From positions 1 to 27,023 of the forward strand of contig JAHFZE010000174.1 in the NCBI GenBank assembly GCA_020854785.1: 27,023 nucleotides of DNA, given 5' to 3'. The notes beneath the pieces are model-generated. The model made no database searches. It saw only the letters and a list, made by a program, of their open reading frames with translations, and had not been told where the DNA came from. Positions 1-6,391 of the stretch are shown here, piece by piece. A program made the position numbers and the translations under genes. The DNA is from Methanomethylovorans sp. Its GTDB lineage: Archaea > Halobacteriota > Methanosarcinia > Methanosarcinales > Methanosarcinaceae. Each line of letters starts with the position of its first letter. Position 1 is the stretch's first letter.

Positions 1-130
1 AAGGCTCCTCATCATATGCCATGTTCAGCAGACGGGCTATGACATCATTATATGATTCCCTTGGGTGGAGTTTCAAATTATCAAGGCTGCTTTTCAGCTT
101 TGGATCGACTTTTATCGTAGTCGCATGCAT
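1..130 (-). CDS. Antitoxin-like DNA-binding protein, N-terminal part (runs off left edge)
   Basis: A minus-strand frame opens with ATG at 128-130 and stays open to the window edge, giving 43 residues. It begins MHATTIKVDPKLKSSLDNLK and goes on to a stretch reading YNDVIARLLNMAYDEEP. A short beta strand (TTIKVD) followed by helices with a YNDVIARLL turn is typical of archaeal VapB-like or DUF7557-like antitoxins that sit before PIN toxins. No Shine-Dalgarno sequence is seen, but a TATA-like run lies about 28 bases upstream (154-162), so the message may be leaderless. The C-terminus and any partner toxin would lie beyond the left edge. The antitoxin call is inferred from fold pattern and neighbourhood. 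Confidence 0.6.
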   Translation of the reverse strand, partial: MHATTIKVDPKLKSSLDNLKLHPRESYNDVIARLLNMAYDEEP

Positions 131-363
131 ATACCAAGGTACATGTGAGTATACCATAAATATCTACTCGTCAACTACTGATCCATTCAAAAAAAGCTCT
201 TTAAATGCAACGCTTCAGGTTGGTGTATTTTTCATGGAACGTGCCGCCTGCGGCGATGTGTTGGTTATGCGTTTTGCATCATGCCATCTCATCCCCTCCG
301 CCTGCCACTGCAGATATATTCCGAAGCCTGTTGAAATACCGATGAAAGACAAACGACAAAGCT

Positions 364-1643
364 TCAGTCCAGCAGCCACTTCCAGACAGGCCTTACAATT
401 ATTTTTTTATCACCCACCTCTATTTCATCCTCGGTGTCATCGGTGAGTATGAGACCTTCTTTCAGGCTAAAGGTTTCCATGGCTGCCACAAGGCCTTCGA
501 CTTCTCTCTTTCTTGTACTTTCACTGCTCATATCCCAGCAGACCTGTATTGCACGGGTCACCCTGTTCTTTTCACTGATAATGAAATCTACCTCTTTCTG
601 TCGATCATTTTTCCAGTAATAGATACCCGGATATTCTCTCTCAGATGCATGAACACCACATTTTCAACAAGCCTGCCACTATCCTCCGAGAAAGCGAAGG
701 AAACCGTATTTCTCAGGCCGGTGTCCAGAGCATATACTTTCCTGGGATTGAGCACCTGCTCTTTCAGAGAATAAGAGAACTTCTTTATAAAAAATAGCAT
801 GTAGGTGCTTTCAAGGTATGAAGAGTAACGCTCCACCGTGTCAAGGCTTATGCCAAGGATGTTCTTGATCCGGTTGTACGAATTCGTAGAGGATATGTTC
901 GCCATATAGTATTTTGCGAGCTCTTCAAGTTTCTGTATGTCCTTTATGTTGTACCTGACAGTGACATCCTTTATCAGGATGTCTCTGTAATACGTGTACA
1001 GAAGATCTTTTTTGTTCCTTTCCTCCGTCTCGAGTACGACCTTCGGAAAACCTCCGGTGCCGACATATTCCCTTAGCTCTTTTTTTATTGAGTGGCGCTC
1101 TGCCATCATGTCAAGGGACGTCTTTATATTCAGTCCCCGGAACTTCAGGTATTCTTTAAAATCAAGAGGAAACACTTCAGCATCCATATGGCGACCTGCA
1201 AGCACCGTCGCATACTCCGAACTTAACAGCTTTGAACTCGAACCTGTCACCAATACATTTATCCGGCGGTTCTCCTGCAGATATCGTGCGAATTTCTCGA
1301 AGCCGTCTATCACCTGCACTTCATCAAGGACCACGTACTGTTCCCCGGAAGTTGTTTCTATTTCCGTCAGGTATATCTCATATATCCGGTTCAGCAGTTC
1401 AAGGTTCAGACCCCTGAGGCGGGGATCTTCAAAATTCACTATGAGGATATTCTTTTTGGGTATCCCCGCATCTATTTTGTCCTTCAGGTACTGGAGAATG
1501 ATCGTCGATTTGCCTGTCCTTCTTGCGCCGGTTATCACCATTATCTCTCTGATCCCGGCTTTTCTTTCGATCCCTTCCAGCAGTTCTTCCCTTTGCGTCT
1601 TTGCGACTTTGCGTTTCAAATGTGTTCCAGTACGTATGTACAT
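364..1643 (-). pseudogene. AAA+ ATPase with DUF4143-type C-terminus, frameshifted
   Basis: The upstream frame (1643 to 588) carries a Walker A motif GARRTGKST at residues 39-47 and a Walker B-like YVVLDEV near residue 105. These are followed by the helical region and the start of the C-terminal domain seen in the DUF4143 family of single-protein AAA+ ATPases. That frame is cut off at 588. The expected continuation (EYPGIYYWKNDRQKEVDFII, then the Asp/Glu-rich end finishing VWKWLLD) is in another frame down to 364. The two frames meet at a GAGAGAGA tract near 633-642, so a one-base slip explains the break. Together they give the usual length of about 425 residues. The function of these ATPases is poorly known; they are common in accessory regions. 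The first 15 or so residues come from a dispersed repeat, so the true start may be further in. Confidence 0.8.
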
Positions 1644-1740
1644 ATTTTTTGTATCAACGCAAAGGAGTTAAGATGAAAACAAAACTTTTGAGTCCTCGTG
1701 ACATTGCGTTAAAAACCTGTTTCCAGTAAAAAATCAGGCA
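1591..1740. repeat. Dispersed ACGCAAAG/CTTTGCGT repeat, copy A
   Basis: This stretch runs from CTTTGCGTCTTTGCGACTTTG through GTGTTCCAGTACGTATGTAC and ATCAACGCAAAGGAGTTAAG to TTGCGTTAAAAACC. It matches the repeats at 2712-2865 and 2918-3078 over about 150 bases with few changes. It overlaps the first codons of the frameshifted ATPase and the non-coding space before the PIN gene. Confidence 0.8.
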
Positions 1741-1806
1741 CATACATGGAGTAATCTTATATGCTGCAGTGATGAAAAGTACAATGGATATTAGATAGTT
1801 CTCAAT

Positions 1807-1819
1807 GGAGGAGGTGATC
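1807..1819 (+). promoter_or_regulatory. Near-perfect ribosome binding site of the PIN gene
   Basis: GGAGGAGGTGATC contains GGAGGTGATC, which is complementary to the 3' end of archaeal 16S rRNA. It ends one base before the GTG at 1821. The GGAGGT core is five bases from the start, which decides for this GTG over the in-frame ATG codons at 1839 and 1848. Confidence 0.75.
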
Positions 1820-1820
1820 C

Positions 1821-2255
1821 GTGCTGGAAAAGGATAAAATGAGGATCATGCTGGATGCTGATGCTTCGATCAAGTTGACAAAAACAGGCTTGATAGAGAT
1901 ATTGGCATCCGGATTTGAAATTGCTATAACCGATGTTGTCTATGATGAACATGTGATCTCCGGGCTTAAGAGGAACTATCCTGATGCAATACAAATGGAA
2001 AGGCTTGTTTCTGAAGGAAAGATAGAAGTTGTGCCGGTCAAAGATAAAACATCGATCTACGAAGGTTCATATCTAGGAAGAGGGGAGATAAGCATCATAA
2101 CATATTGTATGGAAAACGATGTTGAAGTGATAGTTTCTGATGATGCTGTATTTTTAAGAATTATGAAAGCAATGGACAAAGTACCATGTATCCCGGTAGC
2201 AGGTATTCTCACGATGGGAATAAATAACGGGTTGATAGATAAGATAAAGGGCTGA
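1821..2255 (+). CDS. PIN-domain ribonuclease (VapC-like toxin)
   Basis: The 144-residue protein has the layout of a PIN-domain nuclease. It has an N-terminal strand with acidic residues (MLDADAS, Asp12/Asp14), Glu43 in the next helix region, Glu89 in the GRGE segment, and Asp107/Asp108 in VSDDAVFLR. These would form the metal site used to cut RNA. The GRGE...SDDAVFLR pattern resembles the DUF3368 branch of PIN proteins. The GTG start follows a very strong ribosome binding site. A UPF0175-like gene lies 76 bases downstream on the same strand. That is the usual partner family of DUF3368 toxins, though here the toxin comes first. All expected acidic residues are present, so the enzyme looks intact. 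Its RNA target cannot be told from sequence. Confidence 0.8.
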   Translation: MLEKDKMRIMLDADASIKLTKTGLIEILASGFEIAITDVVYDEHVISGLKRNYPDAIQMERLVSEGKIEVVPVKDKTSIYEGSYLGRGEISIITYCMENDVEVIVSDDAVFLRIMKAMDKVPCIPVAGILTMGINNGLIDKIKG

Positions 2256-2331
2256 AGTTCCTTGTAGCTTTAAGGCCTATGATCAAAGAGGAACATTATT
2301 TCTACGCAAAGACCAAAATAGAGGGTTCAGA

Positions 2332-2658
2332 ATGAGCATCACAATAGAGATTCCCCCTACGATCGGAAATATACTTGATAAGCGTGCGCGCGAACAGCAC
2401 CTTGACAGGGAATCCATCCTCAGGCAAATGTTGTGGGAAGGAGCTGAACGTTATCTTGTGGAAGAATATGCAAAGGGCAGGATCAGCAAAGGTAAACTGG
2501 GAGAAATGCTTGAGATCAGTATCTATGAGGTAAACGACCTGCTTGAAAGATACCACATAAAAGATAACATGCAGTTTGAAGATTTTGTCGAAGGTATGGA
2601 GATAGCTGAAACCTTAACCAAGTATGGTGCCGCTAAAGTAAAGAAAAACGAAGAATAA
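2332..2658 (+). CDS. UPF0175-like antitoxin
   Basis: The 108-residue protein starts with a short strand (SITIEIPPTI) and a helix ending in LDRESILRQMLWEGAERYLV. A helix-turn-helix-like part follows (YAKGRISKGKLGEMLEISIYEVNDLL) that matches the pattern of UPF0175 proteins, where a GKIS..KLAE.L.IS..E...LL stretch is typical. UPF0175 members are regarded as antitoxins of PIN/DUF3368 toxins, and such a PIN gene lies just upstream. The C-terminal 30 residues are charged (KVKKNEE at the end). The ATG has only a weak upstream GAGGG. It may be translated from the PIN message or from its own promoter in the 76-base gap. The family call is moderately sure; pairing with the PIN gene rests on position. 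Confidence 0.7.
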   Translation: MSITIEIPPTIGNILDKRAREQHLDRESILRQMLWEGAERYLVEEYAKGRISKGKLGEMLEISIYEVNDLLERYHIKDNMQFEDFVEGMEIAETLTKYGAAKVKKNEE

Positions 2659-3195
2659 AAGTGTGCACTGATCACGACCAATGCAAGGAAGCTAAGACAA
2701 AGGCTCAAAGATAAAAACAACCCTTGGCGACCTTGCGACTTTGAGTTTCAAATGTGTTGTAGTACGCATGTACACATTTTTTTTATCAACGCAAAGGAGT
2801 TTAGATGAAAAAACACTTTGAGTCCTTGCAGCTTTGCGTTAAACATGAGTTACAATAGGAGACATACATAATATGGTATCAATGCAAGGACACTCAGACG
2901 CTAAAGCTCAAAGAAGGTAATAACAACCTTTGCGACCTTGCACCTTTGCGTTTCAAATGTGTTCCAGTACGTATGTACACAATTTTTCCTCAACACAAAG
3001 GCATTAAGATGAAAACAAAACATTTGAGTCCTCGCGACCTTACGCCTTTGCGTTAAAAACCAGTTCCCTGTAAAAAATATGCACAATACATTATCAATGC
3101 AAGGAAGCTAAGGCGCAAAGATAGGATAAAAGGAACTAATCATATGAATAATACAACTCATATACAGAAAGTAAGATCAAAGGGAGCAGATATTC
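2659..3195. repeat. Tandem ~200-base repeat units (dispersed-repeat copies B and C)
   Basis: This gene-free stretch is almost wholly repeat. Units begin with CAATGCAAGG at about 2680, 2880 and 3096, giving two full units of about 200 and 215 bases and a third cut off near 3133. Each full unit has a CGCAAAG module, a GCGACCTTGC/TTTCAAATGTGTT module, a conserved GTA-GTATGTACAC core, and then ATCAACGCAAAG...GAGTCCT...TTTGCGTTAAA, whose ends are inverted repeats of each other. No convincing gene was found in it. Confidence 0.8.
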
Positions 3196-3399
3196 ATGGA
3201 GGACGAAGATTTACTTGTAAGACGCCTTGATCAAATATCCCATGAACTTTCTCAGATGAGAAAAATGATCACCATCATGCATGTAGATAAAAAAGCATCT
3301 TAAAAAGCCTGGGATGACCTCATGGAGCTTTCACTGGAAGTATCCGACCTATGGTAAGATACTTCTTCTGTTGAAGAGATACGCTCCCAGAGAGAAAAA
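3196..3399 (+). pseudogene. Decayed VapB-like antitoxin with in-frame stops
   Basis: An ATG at 3196 after AGGGAGCAG opens a frame reading MEDEDLLVRRLDQISHELSQ, which ends at TAA 3301-3303 after 35 residues. The same frame continues with KAWDDLMELSLEVSDLW, another TAA at 3355-3357, then SSVEEIRSQREKW and a TGA at 3397-3399. These later parts look like the normal end of a small archaeal antitoxin (an AW..LM.LS.EVS.LW stretch, then VEEIR..REKW). The gene therefore appears to be a 65-70 residue antitoxin broken by two stop codons. The 35-residue piece may still be made. A truncated PIN gene follows at 3412, as expected for a vapBC pair. Confidence 0.6.
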
Positions 3400-3411
3400 T
3401 GGTGATCACAT

Positions 3412-3655
3412 GCATATTTGCCTTGATAGTTCAGTGATCGTTACAGCTCTTCGAAGACAGGAAAAAGATCACGTACCGGCACTGGAACTACTGAGGAAAA
3501 TAGACCATCCATACGTTACCTGTTACAGCTGAACAAGAACTTTTGTGACTGCTCCCAAAAGTAGTTTGCTATACTTATTGCAGCTATTGAATGCTAAAAT
3601 AGTACCGACCCCCATTTTCATCGAGGTGAGAGAAAACTCCACTAACTTAAAGTAA
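3412..3655 (+). pseudogene. Truncated PIN toxin (vapC remnant)
   Basis: The ATG at 3412 starts MHICLDSSVIVTALRRQEKD, the N-terminal strand and helix of a PIN nuclease with the first catalytic Asp. The frame stops at TGA 3530-3532 after 40 residues instead of the usual 130 or so. Shortly after, a different frame reads LLNAKIVPTPIFIEVREN, which resembles the next PIN strand and its conserved Glu, ending in TAA near 3653. No C-terminal half with the remaining acidic residues is visible before the convergent hepT gene. The remnant is very unlikely to be an active nuclease. It is paired with the broken antitoxin just upstream. Confidence 0.6.
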
Positions 3656-3694
3656 GCCACTCCCTACTGCCAAACAGCTTCTGAAGATCGTCAA

Positions 3695-4042
3695 CTAACA
3701 GGATCTCTCATTCTCCAGAACTCTCCTTGTCTCTACTTCCAGATCCGGGAGATAGTTCTCGATTATATCCCATACTATGTCCATGTCGATGCCAAAATAT
3801 TCGTATATAAGAATGTTTCTCAATCCCACTATCCTTTTCCAGGGGATATGGGAGCATTTACTTCTGGCCTCGGGAGGGATATTGCCTGCAGCTTCACCAA
3901 TTATCTCAAGGTTGCGGACAACCGCATCGATCCGCATCTCGTCTTCCAGAAAATCTTCAAGAGTGATGTTCTCTAAATACCTTTGAATTTTCTCAATTGC
4001 AGCAAGCATATCTGCAAAGAAGACAAGTTGATCTCTAGGCAT
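3695..4042 (-). CDS. hepT: HepT-like HEPN (DUF86) protein with altered active site
   Basis: The 115-residue, all-helical protein fits the DUF86/HepT family of HEPN RNases. It has AVVRNLEIIGEAAGNIP in the middle and the signature region IVGLRNILIYEYFGID near residues 71-86. In HepT toxins the signature is R-X4-6-H-X-Y, where Arg and His cut RNA and the Tyr is the AMPylation site. Here the sequence is R75-N-I-L-I-Y80-E-Y82, so Tyr stands where His is expected, explained by one base change (CAC or CAT to TAC or TAT). The gene overlaps the end of mntA by eight bases, so the two are made together. Without the His the protein probably lacks RNase activity, though it may still bind MntA. Length and other conserved residues are normal. 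Confidence 0.85.
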   Translation of the reverse strand: MPRDQLVFFADMLAAIEKIQRYLENITLEDFLEDEMRIDAVVRNLEIIGEAAGNIPPEARSKCSHIPWKRIVGLRNILIYEYFGIDMDIVWDIIENYLPDLEVETRRVLENERSC

Positions 4043-4319
4043 AAACAGCCTCTTTTAAGATCTGCTCTCTTAACCGTGGCTTTATGGCAGTCTCAATTAC
4101 AAGGTCCACTTCTCTTCCAAAGAGCCCTTCAAGATAGAACTTGAGTTCCATATAATTGCCAAAGGTCTTTTGGCCTTCTTTGAATTCCACAAGGATATCA
4201 ATATCGCTATCTATGCGTTCCTCTCCTTTTGCAAAAGAACCAAAAACGCCCACTTTTTTTACACCAAAACGCTCTGTTATCACATGCTCATGTTCTCTCA
4301 ATATCCCAAGGGCATCCAT
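4035..4319 (-). CDS. mntA: MntA-type nucleotidyltransferase antitoxin
   Basis: The 94-residue protein is a minimal nucleotidyltransferase. It has GSF at residues 27-29, the metal-binding pair Asp39 and Asp41 in SDIDILVEF, and a third carboxylate at Asp72 in REVDLV. The usual GSFARGE reads GSFAKGE. In characterised pairs this enzyme adds AMP to a Tyr of the HEPN partner HepT and so neutralises it. It is the first gene of the mntA-hepT operon and overlaps hepT by eight bases. A TTTAAA element at 4341-4346 lies about 25 bases upstream of the ATG and there is no Shine-Dalgarno sequence, so the message is probably leaderless. All catalytic residues look intact. Confidence 0.88.
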   Translation of the reverse strand: MDALGILREHEHVITERFGVKKVGVFGSFAKGEERIDSDIDILVEFKEGQKTFGNYMELKFYLEGLFGREVDLVIETAIKPRLREQILKEAVYA

Positions 4320-4340
4320 AATTATTACTCACAGACAAAG

Positions 4341-4346
4341 TTTAAA
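4341..4346 (-). promoter_or_regulatory. TATA box of mntA-hepT
   Basis: On the minus strand the sequence reads GATTTAAACTTTG. Its centre is about 25 bases before the mntA ATG at 4319, which puts the start of transcription at or next to the start codon. Confidence 0.5.
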
Positions 4347-4497
4347 TCGTTAACCCTGAACAAGAACAGAAGAGAATTTTGAAAAACACTTTAGTTAACG
4401 GTCATGATCTTTGTCGCGGCTGCCGCACGCACCTGCTCGGACTTAAGTCGCGTGTTTTGCTGTTCTGTGTTGTGGTGAGTATGGGAAGAAATGATAC

Positions 4498-4640
4498 TAA
4501 GTCGTGAACTACCACCCTATGAATAGGGTGGCTTCCTACTTCATACTCCTGGCCATTGCCAGTAAGTCCATAGGCTCTTTCCGTAGTTCCTACGGTGTTA
4601 TATTCTGATTAGGTTTTGCTTATTAAGAGCAAACTTTTTG
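4498..4640 (-). ncRNA. Putative omegaRNA at the 3' end of tnpB
   Basis: TnpB guide RNAs come from the 3' end of tnpB and the right end of the element. Here the minus strand after the tnpB stop (4598) runs through about 65 bases to a strong hairpin (CCACCCTAT-TC-ATAGGGTGG, 4512-4531) and then GTAGTTCACGAC. If this follows known elements, the guide would be the bases just past the right end, near 4480-4500. The boundaries are inferred from family knowledge. Confidence 0.35.
4512..4531. repeat. Right-end hairpin of the IS1341-type element
   Basis: CCACCCTAT and ATAGGGTGG form a perfect nine-base stem with a two-base GA loop. On the minus strand it is preceded by AGTAGGAAG and followed by TAGTTCACGAC, a common layout for right ends of archaeal tnpB elements. 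Confidence 0.7.
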
Positions 4641-5710
4641 ATATTAATAGCGGCATTAATATCCCTGTCATGATTGGTTTTACAATCAGGACATTGCCAT
4701 TCTCTATCTGCAAGTGTTAAGTTCTTATTGTAATATCCACACACATTACAGATTTTAGTTGACGGTTCAAACCGTCCTATGCGTAAAATTGTTTTTCCAA
4801 ACCATTCTGCCTTATATTCCAGTTTGGTTACAAAAGAATTCCAAGAAGCATCTGCTATGTGTAATGCAAGGCAATGATTTTTCAACATACCGCTAACGTT
4901 CAAAGTTTCCAATGCTAACGCTTGATTCTCGCCTATCAGCTTAGAGGATAATTTATGTTGAAAATCATTTCTCTGGTTGCTTATTCTTTCATGAAGTTTG
5001 GATACTGCAGTTCTGGCCTTTGCCCTGTTCCTTGAACCTTTTTGCTTTCGACTCATCCTTCTTTGAAGGACATTAAGGCGTTGTATAGAGGTTTTAAGAT
5101 ATTTCGGATTATCTATTTTTTCACCATTGGAAAGTATAGCAAAGTCCTTGATTCCAATATCGATACCAACAGTTACCTTTTCATTGAACAGACTTTTAAC
5201 AGGTGTTTCCTGTTCATCATCTACAAGAATACTAATGTAGTATTTTCCAGTTGGCGTTCTGGATAATGTAGCGGTCTTTTCAATACCCTTAAATTTACGA
5301 TGTAGTTTTGTTTTTATCCATCCAATCTTAGGAAGCTTTACTTTATTTTTATCAAAATCCACTTCGTAGAATTGAGGTACTGAAAAAGATTGTACTGGAT
5401 TTTTCTTAGATTTAAAATTAGGGAATCCCTTTTTTTCTCTAAAAAACTTGGTAAACGCAGTTTCAAGACTAAGAGTAGCACCTTGTAATGATTGTGAATT
5501 TACATTCTTTAACCATGTATGTTCTTCCTTCAATTCAGTCATCATTTTATTCAAGGTGAATCTTGATACGGATTTACCATTTTGCTCATATGACTTGATT
5601 TTATTTTCTAAAGCCCAATTATAGACAAACCTACATGCACCGAAATGTTGGAAGAACGATTCTTCCTGCTCCTTTGCAGGATATATCCTATACTTATAGG
5701 CTTTTAACAT
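4598..5710 (-). CDS. tnpB: TnpB, RNA-guided nuclease of an IS1341-type element
   Basis: The protein has 370 residues from the ATG at 5708-5710, which gives the standard TnpB opening MLKAYKYRIYP. An ATG 24 bases upstream would add an unlikely extension. The RuvC-type catalytic residues are all present: Asp184 in VGIDIG, Glu268 in ALETLNV and Asp350 in HDRDINAAINI. The zinc finger Cys pairs CNVC and CPDC (321/324 and 340/343) are intact. The N-terminal part has the usual FGACRFVYNWAL motif. Length is normal. TnpB cuts DNA under guidance of an RNA made from its own 3' end, which helps keep the element at its site. No tnpA is present, so movement would need a transposase from elsewhere. A TATA box inside a nine-base inverted repeat lies about 28 bases upstream. 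Confidence 0.92.
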   Translation of the reverse strand: MLKAYKYRIYPAKEQEESFFQHFGACRFVYNWALENKIKSYEQNGKSVSRFTLNKMMTELKEEHTWLKNVNSQSLQGATLSLETAFTKFFREKKGFPNFKSKKNPVQSFSVPQFYEVDFDKNKVKLPKIGWIKTKLHRKFKGIEKTATLSRTPTGKYYISILVDDEQETPVKSLFNEKVTVGIDIGIKDFAILSNGEKIDNPKYLKTSIQRLNVLQRRMSRKQKGSRNRAKARTAVSKLHERISNQRNDFQHKLSSKLIGENQALALETLNVSGMLKNHCLALHIADASWNSFVTKLEYKAEWFGKTILRIGRFEPSTKICNVCGYYNKNLTLADREWQCPDCKTNHDRDINAAINIKKFALNKQNLIRI

Positions 5711-5727
5711 ACAAACAGTAAATTGTT

Positions 5728-5753
5728 TTAACACTATTTATAGTTAGTGTTAA
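5728..5753 (-). promoter_or_regulatory. tnpB promoter with inverted repeat around the TATA box
   Basis: TTAACACTA (5728-5736) and TAGTGTTAA (5745-5753) are perfect inverted repeats separated by eight bases. On the minus strand the spacer and inner arms form CTATAAATAG (5734-5743), a good TATA box about 28 bases before the tnpB ATG. The arrangement could be an operator or a subterminal hairpin of the element. Confidence 0.5.
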
Positions 5754-5794
5754 GTTATGTGAGGACCTTGTTTTGTAGAATGGACGTAATTCAT

Positions 5795-5814
5795 CCACCG
5801 TTTGAAAACGGTGG
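5795..5814. repeat. Second element-end hairpin, upstream of tnpB
   Basis: CCACCGTTT and AAACGGTGG form a perfect nine-base stem with a GA loop, the same architecture and orientation as the hairpin at 4512-4531. It is preceded on the minus strand by AGTAAGAAGA and followed by ATGAATTACGTC. It may be the left end, or a right-end relic of a related element. Confidence 0.6.
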
Positions 5815-5881
5815 TCTTCTTACTCCACCGGATAAAATAGAAATGCATGCAAATGCATAATTCTATGTAATTGGTGATATT

Positions 5882-6028
5882 ATGAAAAGATTTACTGTTT
5901 CTCTTCCGGACGAACTTAAAAAGGAGATCGATGCCTTCCCTGATATAAACTGGGCTCAGGTTGCGAAGGAATGCATTGAAAAGAAAGTGCGCATGCTGGA
6001 AAAGTTCGAAAGGAGCTGTGACAATTAA
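5882..6028 (+). CDS. Small ribbon-helix-helix protein (VapB-like antitoxin)
   Basis: The ATG at 5882 opens a 48-residue protein starting MKRFTVSLPDELKKEIDAFP, then INWAQVAKECIEKKVRMLEK. A strand, two helices and a NW..VA..CI turn are typical of the DNA-binding half of archaeal VapB antitoxins. The usual C-terminal toxin-binding tail is missing, so the protein is short for the family. Its TAA shares one base with the ATG of the next gene (TAATG), so the two are translationally coupled. It lies about 70 bases outside the hairpin of the tnpB element. Function is inferred from fold pattern and context. Confidence 0.65.
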   Translation: MKRFTVSLPDELKKEIDAFPDINWAQVAKECIEKKVRMLEKFERSCDN

Positions 6029-6378
6029 TGTCCACTCTTACAATTCCCCTTGATGACGAAATTTACAGTAAGGTCCAGGTTTTGTCCTGGGTCAGATGGT
6101 CAAAGGTCGTGCAGGATGGAATAAGAAAACGCAGGATACTTGAAACATATCTCCGGGAAAAAAGCATTTCAGAAAACGATGCAGCATTTTGCGAAGCTAT
6201 CGATTGGCACCCTGTTGACGAGCTACCTATAAAGCAGGAGGTCATTGATAAGCTCAAAAAGACAGGCAGTTATAAGGACCGTCTGAGAGGACTCCATAAG
6301 AAAGTATGGAAAAACACAGATACAGAAGAATATCTGAAGACTGAAAGGAATTCATGGAATTGCGATGCTGCCGATTGA
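6028..6378 (+). CDS. VapB-type antitoxin, second of a tandem pair
   Basis: The 116-residue protein starts with a ribbon-helix-helix pattern (MSTLTIPLDDEIYSKVQVLS, then WSKVVQDGIRKRRILETYL). It continues with SENDAAFCEAIDWHPVDELP, a C-terminal segment I associate with archaeal antitoxins placed before PIN toxins. It overlaps the preceding small antitoxin gene by one base. A truncated PIN fragment starts 13 bases after its stop, which is the normal spacing for a vapBC pair. The last 25 residues (TDTEEYLKTERNSWNCDAAD at the very end) are less family-like and may be altered by local decay. The antitoxin role is inferred; without an intact toxin it may now be an orphan regulator. Confidence 0.65.
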   Translation: MSTLTIPLDDEIYSKVQVLSWVRWSKVVQDGIRKRRILETYLREKSISENDAAFCEAIDWHPVDELPIKQEVIDKLKKTGSYKDRLRGLHKKVWKNTDTEEYLKTERNSWNCDAAD

Positions 6379-6391
6379 AGGATCTGAGAAG

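Larger units (their letters stand above)
4498..5830 (-). mobile_element. IS200/IS605-group element of the IS1341 (TnpB-only) type
   Basis: The element has one gene, tnpB, and no tnpA. It is bracketed by two similar hairpins, each a perfect nine-base stem beginning CCACC and ending GGTGG with a GA loop, at 4512-4531 and 5795-5814. The hairpin downstream of tnpB is in the place of the usual right-end structure, which in this family also forms the 3' part of the guide RNA. Exact ends are not certain because these elements make no target duplication. The limits given are the outer edges of the hairpin regions. Confidence 0.65.

Noticed and set aside
131..363. Possible small gene on the minus strand after the ATPase (a GGAGGGG site followed by ATG and about 25 codons)
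   Set aside because: The product is very short and resembles nothing I know. Nothing else could be supported in these 233 bases.
21..446. Plus-strand open frame of 141 codons at the left edge
   Set aside because: It lies opposite the antitoxin start and the end of the ATPase, has no ribosome binding site and has a composition unlike a protein. The minus-strand readings have clear family patterns.
994..1671. Plus-strand open frame of 225 codons
   Set aside because: It is the reverse strand of the Walker-motif ATPase and is rich in Ser and Arg, as expected for a shadow frame.
2659..3195. Possible CRISPR array
   Set aside because: Repeat units are about 200 bases with no unique spacers of even length, and no cas genes are present.
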